DNA of 11,338 nt from the NCBI GenBank assembly GCA_018262385.1, contig JAGSPQ010000353.1, positions 1 through 11,338 on the forward strand, read 5' to 3'. Below are positions 1 to 7,343 of the stretch, piece after piece; position 1 is the first letter of the stretch; each line of letters begins with the position of its first letter. Made by a program: the position numbers and the translations under genes. This DNA is from Myxococcaceae bacterium. Its GTDB lineage: Bacteria > Myxococcota > Myxococcia > Myxococcales > Myxococcaceae. The notes under the pieces are model-generated. The model made no database searches. It had not been told where the DNA came from and saw only the letters and a list, made by a program, of their open reading frames with translations.

Positions 1-2106
1 CTCTACGGGGTGCGGCCGTTCAGCGGGGCGAACCTCAACGAGCTGGCGCACGCCACCAACCTCGGCCGGATTCCGCCCGCCCCGAAGGGCTCGCCGGTGC
101 CGGCGTGGATCCACCGGGTGATCGAGCAGGGGCTGGCGGTCGACCCGGCGAAGCGGCACCCGTCGATGGCCGCGCTGCTGTTCGCGCTCTCCAACGATCC
201 GGCGCGGGTGGTGCGCCGCCGGGCGACGATCGCGCTCGCGGTGCTCGGCCTGCTCGCCGGCGGCACCTTCCTCGGCTGGCTCCAGGTGCGGCAGGCGCGG
301 GTCTGCCGGGGCGCCGAGCTGAAGCTGAAGGGGGTGTGGGACGAGGAGCTCAAGGCCCGGGCGGGGAAGGCGTTCGAGGCCACCGGCAAGTCGTACGCGG
401 GGCCGTCGTGGGCCAACGCGCGTGACGCGCTCGATGCCTACGCCCGCCAGTGGACCGCCGCCCGCACCGAGACCTGCGAGGCGACCCGCATCCGCGGCGA
501 GCAGACCGAGGCCCAGCTGCTGCTGCGGATGACCTGCCTCGATCGCCGGCTCGACGAGCTCGGGGCGCTGGCCAGCGCATTCACCGCGGCCGACACCAGC
601 GTGCTCGACCAGTCGGCCGCCGCGGTCACCAAGCTCTCGCCCCTCGACGGCTGCGCCAACCTCAAGGGCCTGCAGGAACGCCGGCAGGTGCCGCCCGAAG
701 CGCAGGAGGCGGTCGCGCGGCTGGGCCAGGCGCTGGCGCAGGGGCGGGCGCTGGTCGCCACCGGGAAGTTCGCCCAGGCGCGCGAGCGGATCGCGCCGGC
801 GCTGGTCGAGGCGACGCAGCTGAAGCTGCCGGGCCCGCAGGCCGAGGCCCAGGCGACGCTGGGAGAGCTGGAGAGCGAGGCGAGCAACTGGGCCGCGGCG
901 CGCGACGCGTTCGAGAAGTCGGTGCGCTTCGCCCAGGCCGCGGCCGACGACGAGACTTCCGCCCGATCGCTCGCCTCGCTGGTGACGCTGGTGGGCTGGC
1001 GGCTCGAGCGGCCCGCCGAGGGGCGCACCCTGGCGTCGATCGCGCTGGGGATCGTGGAGCGGATGGGTGGCGACGAGCGGGTGGAGGCGAAGCTGGCCGA
1101 GAGCCTGGGCGACGCCGAGTGGCAGGCGGGCGAGCGCAAGGCCTCGCTGGCCGGCTACCGCAAGGCGCTGGCGGCGATGATCCGCCTGCAAGGGTCCGAC
1201 AGCGCGGACGTCGCCCGGCTGCGATCGTCGGTCGGCTGGGTGCTGATGGAGCAGGGCGAGCTGACCGAGTCGCGCAAGGAGTTCGAGCAGTCGCGCGCGA
1301 TCCGCGAGAAGGTGCTCGGCCCGGATCATCCCTCGCTCGCCAGCACCTGGAACGAGCTCGGCTCGCTCGCCGACAGCCTGGGCGACGCCGAGGAGGCGGT
1401 GCGCTGCATGGAGCGCGGCCTGGCGGTCGAGCTGCTCGCGGTGGGCGACGACTCGGTCGGCGCGATCCGCAAGAAGCTCGGGCTCGCCGAGCAGCTGCGC
1501 AAGGCCGACCGCGCCGCCGAGGCATTCGTCTTCCTGCGCCAGGCCGAGGCCACCCTCGCCCGGCACCCCGAGGCGTCCCCCTCGACCCGGATGCAGGCTG
1601 AGCGGATCGCCGCGGTGCTGGAGGCCGCCCAGGGCCGCCACGCCGAGGCGGTGAAGGCCGCCCGCAAGGCGCTGCTCACCGCCGAGATCGGGATGGGGAA
1701 GGATCACCCCTACACCGGGCTGATCGCCCGCGACCTCGCCCGCAGCCTGGCCGAGCTGAAGCTGCACGCCGAGGCGCTCGAGAACTACGACCGGTACCTG
1801 GGCGTCGAGGACAAGGTCGGCGGCGGCGGGCCGGAGTACGCGCTGGCGATCGCCGAGAGCGCCCGGCCGCTGCTGGCGCTCGGGCGGACGAAGGAGGCGC
1901 TCGCGCGGCTCGAGCGGGCGGTGGCGCTGATGCCGTGGGAGAAGGGCAACCACCCCCGCGCCGCCCTGGTGCACTTCGCCCTCGCCGACGCGCTCTGGAC
2001 CTCGGGCGGCGACCAGGCCCGCGCCCGGACCCTCGCCACCGAGGCGCTCCACCGGATGAAGCCGAAGGACGCGGCGGTGGTCGAGGCGTGGCTCGCCAAA
2101 CACTGA
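1..2106 (+). CDS. Ser/Thr protein kinase with C-terminal TPR domain (5' partial)
   Basis: The frame is open from base 1, so the true start and most of the kinase domain lie outside the window; 701 residues are visible. Residues 1-65 are the end of a Hanks-type kinase C-lobe: LYGVRPF matches the usual ALYGxxPF, and DPAKRHPSM (about 48-56) is the subdomain XI motif with its conserved Arg. A single membrane helix follows a basic stretch (about 75-94). Next comes a Cys-containing segment (about 100-220, with motifs such as ETCEATRIRGEQTEAQ and LRMTCLDRRLDEL) that I recognise from myxobacterial Pkn kinases. The remainder is helical TPR, with kinesin-light-chain-like repeats such as LGPDHPSLASTWNELG near residue 439. 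The kinase domain should be cytoplasmic and the TPR part beyond the membrane; the ligand is unknown. It ends in TGA, 7 bp from a convergent gene. Confidence 0.93.
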   Translation, partial: LYGVRPFSGANLNELAHATNLGRIPPAPKGSPVPAWIHRVIEQGLAVDPAKRHPSMAALLFALSNDPARVVRRRATIALAVLGLLAGGTFLGWLQVRQARVCRGAELKLKGVWDEELKARAGKAFEATGKSYAGPSWANARDALDAYARQWTAARTETCEATRIRGEQTEAQLLLRMTCLDRRLDELGALASAFTAADTSVLDQSAAAVTKLSPLDGCANLKGLQERRQVPPEAQEAVARLGQALAQGRALVATGKFAQARERIAPALVEATQLKLPGPQAEAQATLGELESEASNWAAARDAFEKSVRFAQAAADDETSARSLASLVTLVGWRLERPAEGRTLASIALGIVERMGGDERVEAKLAESLGDAEWQAGERKASLAGYRKALAAMIRLQGSDSADVARLRSSVGWVLMEQGELTESRKEFEQSRAIREKVLGPDHPSLASTWNELGSLADSLGDAEEAVRCMERGLAVELLAVGDDSVGAIRKKLGLAEQLRKADRAAEAFVFLRQAEATLARHPEASPSTRMQAERIAAVLEAAQGRHAEAVKAARKALLTAEIGMGKDHPYTGLIARDLARSLAELKLHAEALENYDRYLGVEDKVGGGGPEYALAIAESARPLLALGRTKEALARLERAVALMPWEKGNHPRAALVHFALADALWTSGGDQARARTLATEALHRMKPKDAAVVEAWLAKH

Positions 2107-2113
2107 GGCGCCG

Positions 2114-3076
2114 CTACCGCAGGTCGTAGCGGGTGAGCACCGGGTAGTGGTCGGTGGTGTTGGTCCCGTACCCCGGCACGTACCCGTCGACCCGCAGCAC
2201 CCGCGCCGACCCGGCGACGAACCGCTGGGCCAGCTGCGAGGTGACGAGGTGATGGTCGATCGTCGAGGAGAAGTTCACCGTGGTCGAGGTGTGGGCCGCG
2301 CTCAGCGCGTCGGTGGTGAAGCGGTAGCCGGGATCCGCCACCAGCGGGCCGAACGGGCTCGGGCTGCCGCGGTAGGTCGACTGGTCGATGTCGTCGTTCA
2401 GGTCTCCCACCACCAGCACCCAGCTGCGGGGGTACTGCGCGTCGAGGTGCTGCTTGAGCGCCGCGGCCGCAGTGACCCGCCGCTGGTAGCCGTCGAGGTT
2501 CGCCATCGCCTTGAAGTGCGCCACCAGCACCACCAGGGTCCGCGGCTTGCCGTTCTCGCTGAAGCTCAGCTTCACCTCCAGCGGCGGCCGCCCGGCGAAG
2601 GACCAGGCCGCCTCGGTGAGCACCACCCGCGCCGAGTCGACGGTGAAGCGCTGGCGGTAGACCAGCGCGACCTTCTGTTCCCGCGCGCTGTAGTACTGGG
2701 CGCCGCCTGTGACCCGGGGGTCGGTGACGAGCAGCCCGCGGTGGCCGGGCAGCTTCGCCATCAGCGCGGCGAACGCCTCCTCCGAGACCACCTCGACCAG
2801 GCCGACCAGGTCGAGATCGAGCTGGGCAAGCACCCGGGCCACGTTGGCCTGCTGCTTCGCCTCGTCGGCCGGGCCGTTGAGCGGGTCGCCGAACCACTCC
2901 ACGTTCCAGGATCCGACGTCGACGGTGTCGGCGCGCTCCTCGCGGGGCACCTTCAGCTCGGCCGAGGTCTCGGCGATCGCCGCGGGGGGGGCCTCGACCT
3001 CCCCCTCGAAGGCGAGCTCTCCGGGACCACAGGCGGCGAGGAGGATCAGCAGGCCCGGCAGGCGCTCGAGGTTCAT
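2114..3076 (-). CDS. Lipoprotein of the endonuclease/exonuclease/phosphatase family
   Basis: 320 residues from the ATG at 3076. This start gives a lipoprotein signal: a short hydrophobic N-terminus and lipobox L13-A-A-C16, so the mature protein should be lipid-anchored outside the cytoplasmic membrane. The body is a DNase I-like fold. Visible motifs are SWNVEW (N58), GLVEV (metal-binding E95), VAHFKA (catalytic-type H187), VVGDLND (D225, N227), STIDHH (D274) and TTDHYPV (D309, H310). All key acidic and His positions are present, so it is probably an active metal-dependent nuclease or phosphodiesterase; the substrate cannot be told from sequence. The reading frame stays open for 155 codons upstream, but that part overlaps the divergent regulator and has no signal peptide. 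Shine-Dalgarno pairing is weak. The promoter must lie in 3077-3167, shared with the MocR-type gene. Confidence 0.88.
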   Translation of the reverse strand: MNLERLPGLLILLAACGPGELAFEGEVEAPPAAIAETSAELKVPREERADTVDVGSWNVEWFGDPLNGPADEAKQQANVARVLAQLDLDLVGLVEVVSEEAFAALMAKLPGHRGLLVTDPRVTGGAQYYSAREQKVALVYRQRFTVDSARVVLTEAAWSFAGRPPLEVKLSFSENGKPRTLVVLVAHFKAMANLDGYQRRVTAAAALKQHLDAQYPRSWVLVVGDLNDDIDQSTYRGSPSPFGPLVADPGYRFTTDALSAAHTSTTVNFSSTIDHHLVTSQLAQRFVAGSARVLRVDGYVPGYGTNTTDHYPVLTRYDLR

Positions 3077-3099
3077 GGTGCGGCGCAGGGTGCTCCGGG

Positions 3100-3157
3100 C
3101 TGGACCTCGGCAACAGGTCCAGTCCTGCCATTTCGCATGTACCAGTTGGCGTGGTAT
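3100..3157. promoter_or_regulatory. Candidate MocR-type operator in the divergent intergenic region
   Basis: The 91-bp gap between two divergent starts holds repeated CTGG-type half-sites. CTGGACCT (3100-3107, +) faces AGGTCCAG (3115-3122), a perfect 8-bp inverted repeat with a 7-nt spacer. A further CTGGTACA lies on the minus strand at 3138-3145, in the same orientation as the 3115-3122 half-site and 23 bp away. TGGTA at 3152-3156 forms a shorter inverted repeat with TACCA at 3140-3144. MocR-family regulators bind repeated half-sites and usually control a divergent neighbour; the sites resemble the CTGGAC core I recall for TauR. Binding by the adjacent regulator is inferred. Confidence 0.45.
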
Positions 3158-3167
3158 CGATTTGCCG

Positions 3168-4622
3168 GTGCGTTCCTGGGAGCTCTCGCTGGCGCTGGAT
3201 CGCAAGTCCCACCGGCCGCTGCCCCAGCAGCTGGTGCTGGCGCTGGTGGAGGAGATCCGCCGCGGGCGGCTCGAGCCCGGAGAGCCGGTGCCGGGGACGC
3301 GCAGCCTGGCGAGGACCCTCGGGGTGCACCGCAACACGGTGGTCGCCGCCTTCGAAGAACTGCTCGCCCAGGGCTGGCTCGAGACCACCCGCGCCTCGCA
3401 TACCCGGGTGACCCGCAGCCTCCCCGTCGCGGACGATCCGTCGGCCCACACCCGGTCGCGGGCGATGGGGTTCGCGCTGCGGCCCTGGGGGAACTCGGCC
3501 CGCGCGTTCGAGGCGGTCCCGGCCGGGGTGCTCGACTTCACCGGCGGGCTGCCCGACGCCCGGCTGTTCCGGGCCGACCTGCTCGCCCGCGCCTACCGCC
3601 GGTCGCTCAAGCGCTCGAAGGGGAAGCTGCTCGGCTTCGGCAGCCCGGCCGGAGATCTGCGGCTGCGCGAGCGGCTGGCGGCGATGCTGGCCGCGCGCCG
3701 CGGCCTCGCCGTCACGGCCGAGGATCTGCTCGTCACCCGGGGCAGCCAGCTCGCGCTCCACCTGCTGTCGCTGGCCCTGGTTCGGGAAGGGGACACCGTC
3801 GCGGTCGAGTCGCCCGGCTACCCCTCGGCGCGCGAGGCCTTTTGCCTGCTCGGCGCGAAGCTGCTGCCGATCAAGGTCGACGGCGAGGGGCTGGACGTCG
3901 AGCAGCTCGAGCGCGCGCTCGAGCGGACGACGATTCGCGCCCTCTGCCTCACCCCCCACCACCAGGATCCGACCACGGTGACCCTGTCGGCGCGGCGGCG
4001 GCTCGCCCTGCTCAGCCTCGCCCGCCGGCACCGGTTCGCGATCATCGAAGCCGACTACGACTACGAGTTCCAGTTCGACGGCGCCCCGGTGCTGCCGATG
4101 GCCAGCACCGATCCCCACGGGGTGGTGGTCTACGTGGGGACGCTCTCGAAGGCGCTCGCGCCGGGGCTGCGGATGGGGTTCGTGATCGCGCCGCCCCCGC
4201 TGCGCGCCGCGCTGATCGCCGTGCGCGGGCAGGTCGATCGCCAGGGAGACCTCGGGCTCGAGCACGCGGTGGCCGAGCTGCTCGAGGACGGCGAGGTGCT
4301 GCGCCACTCGCTGCGGGCGCGGCGGATCTTCCATGCCCGGCGCGACCTGCTGGTCCGCCTGCTGCGCACCCACCTGAATGACGCGCTCTCCTTCGAAGTG
4401 CCCCGCGGCGGCCTTGCGCTCTGGGCCCGGGTCGCCAAGGGGATCGACGTCGAGCGGTGGGCGGCGGCGAGCCTGCGCGCCGGGGTCCGCTTCTTCACCG
4501 GCCGGCAGTACGCGCCCAGCGGGCGGCCGCTGCCCTTCGTCCGGCTCGGGTTCGGCCACCTCGACGAGCCGGAGCTGCGCGAGGCGGTGCGGCGGATGGC
4601 GAAGGCGCTCCCGGCGCGGTGA
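3168..4622 (+). CDS. MocR/PdxR-type transcriptional regulator (GntR HTH plus aminotransferase-like domain)
   Basis: 484 residues from GTG 3168. Residues 1-85 are a GntR winged helix (PLPQQLVLALVEEIRRGRL, then GTRSLARTLGVHRNTVVAAF). A fold-type I aminotransferase-like domain follows: TRGSQLALHLL, EADYDYEFQFDG, YVGTLSKALAPGLRMGF with the PLP-Schiff-base lysine K328, RGGLALWARV, and VRLGFGHL at the end. Length and domain order match MocR regulators such as GabR, TauR and PdxR, which sense PLP or an amine bound to it. Two pocket motifs differ from the commonest form: the segment usually read HQFPTG or HQYPTT is HHQDPTT (D267), and EDDYD is EADYD (A295). The frame is open well upstream, but residues before 3168 look non-coding and fall in the operator-like region. 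There is no Shine-Dalgarno before GTG 3168; TATCGA (3155-3160) could be a -10 for a leaderless mRNA. The target is unknown; the divergent lipoprotein is the obvious candidate. Confidence 0.9.
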   Translation: MRSWELSLALDRKSHRPLPQQLVLALVEEIRRGRLEPGEPVPGTRSLARTLGVHRNTVVAAFEELLAQGWLETTRASHTRVTRSLPVADDPSAHTRSRAMGFALRPWGNSARAFEAVPAGVLDFTGGLPDARLFRADLLARAYRRSLKRSKGKLLGFGSPAGDLRLRERLAAMLAARRGLAVTAEDLLVTRGSQLALHLLSLALVREGDTVAVESPGYPSAREAFCLLGAKLLPIKVDGEGLDVEQLERALERTTIRALCLTPHHQDPTTVTLSARRRLALLSLARRHRFAIIEADYDYEFQFDGAPVLPMASTDPHGVVVYVGTLSKALAPGLRMGFVIAPPPLRAALIAVRGQVDRQGDLGLEHAVAELLEDGEVLRHSLRARRIFHARRDLLVRLLRTHLNDALSFEVPRGGLALWARVAKGIDVERWAAASLRAGVRFFTGRQYAPSGRPLPFVRLGFGHLDEPELREAVRRMAKALPAR

Positions 4623-4626
4623 AGCC

Positions 4627-5037
4627 TCAGCCCGGAAGGAGGAAGGCGCGGGTGGACATCAGCGGGGTGCGGCCGATCGCGTAGATCCCGAGCGCGATCA
4701 GCACCAGCGCGGTGCCGATCGCAATCACCGGCAGCCGGTAGCCGGGGGTGGCCGACTTCTTGTTGCGGGTGATCAGCACCTGGGCCAGCACCGCCGCCAC
4801 CACCATCGTCACGATGTGGCCGATCATCGCCGGGTACCAGTCGCGCATCGCCACCAGCGCCAGGCCCACCAGCACCTGCAGGTGGAGGGTGCCGAGGAAC
4901 ACCGAGCCGCTGATCCGGGCCGGCTTCGAGAACGCCTTCTTCTGGACCAGGCCGAGGATGCAGATGGCGAGGCTGACCACCCCCGCGAGGAGGACGAGGT
5001 AACGCAGGCCGGAGTGGGCGTTGTACAGAGCGATCAT
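4627..5037 (-). CDS. Small four-helix integral membrane protein
   Basis: 136 residues from ATG 5037. Four hydrophobic helices are clear: about 10-31, 45-63, 71-90 and 102-122. Three His residues sit in or near helices (H8 in NAHSGLRYL, H52 in GTLHLQVL, H74 in MIGHIVTM). Similar short proteins beginning with an xxHSxLRxxVL motif occur in myxobacteria and Bacteroidota, sometimes labelled cytochrome b-like. The His positions would suit haem binding, but I cannot show that, so I give no function. It ends 4 bp from the convergent MocR-type gene. A terminator and about 36 bp separate it from the upstream minus-strand gene, so it probably has its own promoter. No good Shine-Dalgarno is visible. Confidence 0.8.
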   Translation of the reverse strand: MIALYNAHSGLRYLVLLAGVVSLAICILGLVQKKAFSKPARISGSVFLGTLHLQVLVGLALVAMRDWYPAMIGHIVTMVVAAVLAQVLITRNKKSATPGYRLPVIAIGTALVLIALGIYAIGRTPLMSTRAFLLPG

Positions 5038-5051
5038 CCGGCGCGAATAAC

Positions 5052-5088
5052 AAAAAAGCCGCCGGCCCGTCCCTCAAACCTTCGGCGG
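5052..5088 (-). terminator. Intrinsic terminator after the frameshifted membrane-protein gene
   Basis: On the minus strand, CCGCCG (from 5088 to 5083) pairs with CGGCGG (5064 to 5059) across an 18-nt loop, followed by C and a run of six T (5057-5052). The stem lies just after the restored-frame TGA at 5074-5076, with the stop codon in the loop. The position supports that TGA as the natural end of the upstream gene. Confidence 0.6.
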
Positions 5089-5509
5089 GATGTCCCCCAG
5101 CACGCACAGCGCGATCACCGGCGAGAAGAGCGAGGCCAGCACCGCGGCGTAGAGGGCTCGTCGGCACCGCGATCGCCAGTCCGAAGAGCCCCAGCACCAC
5201 CGCCCGGCGGAAGGTGCCGGGGGGCAGCCGCCCGAGGGTCCGGTGCTCCAGCCTCCGCCAGCTCAGGTGGGGCAGCTTCTGGGTGCTCACCTGCCAGCGG
5301 ATCACCGGCGTCGAGATCACGCAGGTCATGAACGGCAGCATGAAGCAGGTGGCGATCGTGTCGAGCACGATGCTCTGCGCGCCCCACAGTGGAACCTCGG
5401 CCAGCTTCCGGAACGCGAGCCAGGCGATCCCTGCGTTGATCCCGACGTTGATCACCGCCGCGCCCAGGCCTTGCTCGCCCAGCAGGAACACCAGGTGGCG
5501 GCGGGTCAT
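5074..5509 (-). pseudogene. Membrane protein gene with an apparent frameshift
   Basis: Reading from ATG 5509, the first 117 codons give a convincing membrane protein: MTRRHLVFLLGEQGLGAA, helices at about 14-34 and 46-66, a basic loop (RWRRLEHRTLGRLPPG region), and a third helix ending VLGLFGLAIAVPT. Just after T117 (codon ending at 5159) the frame becomes arginine-rich non-coding sequence and runs on past 4627, antisense to the next genes. If the single base at 5158 is skipped, the next frame reads ALYAAVLASLFSPVIALCVL, then GDIPPKV and TGA at 5074-5076, which is a good fourth helix and end. The 436-nt span is not a multiple of three, consistent with one extra or two missing bases. Intact length would be about 144 residues. 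Family function unknown. It may be a real mutation or an assembly error. The start lies 36 bp from divergent hsp20. Confidence 0.72.
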
Positions 5510-5545
5510 GGCCGCTGTTTATCAAAGCCCAAAAGGAGAGCAGTC

Positions 5546-6052
5546 ATGGCAATCGGCATTCAGAGGAGAAAGCTGGACCCCGGGACGCTCGCTCAGCCCG
5601 AGCGGCGCTGGGATCCATTCGAGGAGCTGGAAGGTCTGACCCGCTGGGACCCGTACCGTGAGTTCACCTTCCCGCTGACGGGGCGCCCCGAGGGGTTCGT
5701 TCCCGACTTCGACGTGAAGGAGACCCACCAGGCCTACGTCTTCCGGGCCGACCTGCCCGGGGTGAAAGAAGGCGATCTCGACATCTCGCTCGAGGGCAAC
5801 CGGCTGACCATCTCGGGCGATCGCGAGGAGGAAGAGCGCGAGGACACCGATCGGTACTTCACCTGCGAGCGCAGCTGCGGCGCGTTCACCCGCACCTTCA
5901 CCCTGCCCAACGACGTCGAGGCCGAGCGCGCCGAGGCCCTGCTCAAGAACGGAGTGCTGACCCTCAAGGTGCCCAAGGCCCCGGAGCGGCAGGCCCGGCG
6001 GATCCAGGTCAAGGCGAGGTCCGGCCCCCAGAAGGACCAGACGCGCTCGTGA
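5546..6052 (+). CDS. Small heat shock protein, Hsp20/alpha-crystallin family
   Basis: 168 residues from ATG 5546, preceded by a strong Shine-Dalgarno, AAAGGAGAG (5532-5540), about 6 nt away. The alpha-crystallin domain spans about 52-150. Visible family features are FVPDFDVKET, the A-D-L-P-G-V motif (ADLPGVKEGDLDISLEG), LTISGDREEE, GAFTRTFTLP, and the hallmark LLKNGVLTLKVPK with G-V-L. An N-terminal arm (WDPFEELEGLTRWDP) is typical of bacterial Hsp20. The C-terminus is short and basic and lacks a clear I-x-I/V tail. It should be a cytoplasmic ATP-independent holdase that binds unfolding proteins under stress. Only 36 bp separate it from the divergent start, so its promoter must sit inside that gene's 5' end or in this gap; I see no convincing heat-shock promoter. 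Confidence 0.96.
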   Translation: MAIGIQRRKLDPGTLAQPERRWDPFEELEGLTRWDPYREFTFPLTGRPEGFVPDFDVKETHQAYVFRADLPGVKEGDLDISLEGNRLTISGDREEEEREDTDRYFTCERSCGAFTRTFTLPNDVEAERAEALLKNGVLTLKVPKAPERQARRIQVKARSGPQKDQTRS

Positions 6053-6132
6053 GCCCAGCGGCGGTGCTTTGCGCGCAGGCGCGGAAAATGCCGGCCAATC
6101 GGGTTGGCAGGGCCTTTGGATGAGTAACGGTG

Positions 6133-6882
6133 ATGTCCGAGAAACTTCGGCGCCGGTGGATGGGCGCCTCCCTGCTGTACCCCTTCGCCGCCGCGGCCTT
6201 CACCGTCGGGCTGTCGGTGCTGTTGATCGGGCTGCAGGAGAGCCCGCTGCGGGCCACCGTGATCTGCGGCGCGCTGCTGGTGGCGGCGCTGGGCGGGATC
6301 GCGACGGCCCGGCGAGAGGCCGCGGTCACCTCGCTGTGCACCGTCGACGCGCTCACCGGCCTGCCCAACCGGCGCTACTTCGAGCAGTCGCTGCAGCGGG
6401 AGCTGGTCCGCGCCCAGCGCACCGGTGCGCCGATCGCCCTGCTGGTGATCGACGTCGACGCGCTGAAGACCATCAACGATCGGCTGGGGCACCACGCCGG
6501 CGACGCCGCGATCCGGGTGGTGGCCGACGCGCTGCGCGGTACCTGCCGGGGCTCCGACCTTCCCGCCCGCTGGGGGGGAGACGAGTTCGCGGTGCTCGCG
6601 CCCAACACCGACGCCGAGCAGGCCCAGGCGCTGGTGCAGCGGATCACCGCCGCCCTGCCGCTGCAGTCGGCGGTGGGCCACGCCGAGGCGCGGATCAAGG
6701 GTCAGCCCTGCGCGGCGGTGGTGTCGGCGAGCATCGGGTTCGCGATCGGCAGCGCCGCTCAGCCGGTGACGCTCTGGCCGGGCACGCTCTTCGGCGCCGC
6801 CGATCGGGCGATGTACCGGGTCAAGTGCAGCCGCACTCCGGGCCGGCGAGGGCTGCCCCGCCGACTGCTGGAGTGGAAATAG
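6133..6882 (+). CDS. Membrane-anchored GGDEF diguanylate cyclase
   Basis: 249 residues from ATG 6133 (a GTG directly before it at 6130 is possible). Two N-terminal helices (about 14-34 and 41-59) anchor the protein, with almost no periplasmic loop between them. The GGDEF domain starts at VDALTGLPNRRYF (71-83). D107 in VIDVDALKTIND is the metal-binding Asp, and the active site is an intact GGDEF at 148-152, so it should make c-di-GMP from two GTP. An RxxD inhibitory site (R139-G-S-D142) lies exactly five residues before GGDEF, so product feedback inhibition is likely. There is no sensor domain beyond the two helices. The Shine-Dalgarno is poor (GGATGAG at 6118-6124). Three small signalling-type genes follow on the same strand with gaps of about 50 bp. 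Confidence 0.93.
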   Translation: MSEKLRRRWMGASLLYPFAAAAFTVGLSVLLIGLQESPLRATVICGALLVAALGGIATARREAAVTSLCTVDALTGLPNRRYFEQSLQRELVRAQRTGAPIALLVIDVDALKTINDRLGHHAGDAAIRVVADALRGTCRGSDLPARWGGDEFAVLAPNTDAEQAQALVQRITAALPLQSAVGHAEARIKGQPCAAVVSASIGFAIGSAAQPVTLWPGTLFGAADRAMYRVKCSRTPGRRGLPRRLLEWK

Positions 6883-6930
6883 AAGCGGGAACTCTGCCGT
6901 TGCCCAATGGAAGGGGACCGGGAAGTGTCG

Positions 6931-7287
6931 ATGACCAAGCTCATTCTCGTCGTCGAGGACACCCCGGAAATCCGCGAGGCGGTGGCGGAGATCCTCGCCC
7001 AGGAGGGCCACTCGACCATCGAGGCGGCGGACGGGCGGGAAGCCCTCGCCGCGCTGCGGGGTGGGGCGAAGGCGGATCTGATCCTGCTCGACCTGATGAT
7101 GCCCGGGATGGGGGGCCTCGAGTTCCGCGAGCAGCAACTGCGCGATCCGCTGCTGGCGGACATCCCGGTGATCCTGATGACCGCGGTGCGAAAAATCGAC
7201 GCCGAAGCGCTGCGGCTGAGCCACCTGCTGCTCAAGCCGTTCGGCCCGGCGCAGCTGCTCGACGCAGTCAACGCTGCGCAAAAGTAG
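6931..7287 (+). CDS. Stand-alone response regulator receiver (CheY-like)
   Basis: 118 residues from ATG 6931, the start that puts KLILVVED at the N-terminus as usual. It consists only of a receiver domain. All phosphorylation residues are present: E9/D10 acidic pair, phospho-acceptor D54 (LILLDLMMPGMGG), T84 (ILMTA) and K102 (LLKPF). There is no output domain, so it must act through a protein partner. The cognate histidine kinase is not in the window. It begins 48 bp after the diguanylate cyclase gene. An upstream ATG at 6907 is in frame, but GGAAGGGGAC and GGGAAG between the two ATGs look like the ribosome binding site for 6931. Confidence 0.92.
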   Translation: MTKLILVVEDTPEIREAVAEILAQEGHSTIEAADGREALAALRGGAKADLILLDLMMPGMGGLEFREQQLRDPLLADIPVILMTAVRKIDAEALRLSHLLLKPFGPAQLLDAVNAAQK

Positions 7288-7301
7288 CCGCGGCCGCAAA
7301 T

Positions 7302-7322
7302 GTGCAGTTGACCGGCCTGCAC
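7302..7322. repeat. Inverted repeat before the 7344 gene
   Basis: GTGCAG (7302-7307) and CTGCAC (7317-7322) form a perfect 6-bp inverted repeat with a 9-nt spacer, between the receiver stop and the next start. The half-site TGTGCAG also occurs at 9579-9585, upstream of the sigma-54 activator gene. It could be an operator or a weak hairpin; no T-run follows. Confidence 0.35.
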
Positions 7323-7343
7323 TTCGACGGAAGGGGACGTGGG

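Noticed and set aside
1785..4559. A 924-codon open frame on the minus strand
   Set aside because: It is Arg/Pro/Gly-rich, crosses the convergent kinase end, the lipoprotein in another frame and the MocR-type gene. It is a shadow frame of GC-rich DNA.
6068..6087. Imperfect hairpin after the hsp20 stop (TTTGCGCG with CGCGGAAA)
   Set aside because: It has a mismatch inside a short stem and no T-run after it, so I cannot call it a terminator.
6105..6120. TGGCAGGGCCTTTGGA before the diguanylate cyclase gene, resembling a sigma-54 promoter
   Set aside because: The -12 element is GG instead of GC, and the transcript would begin at the start codon itself.
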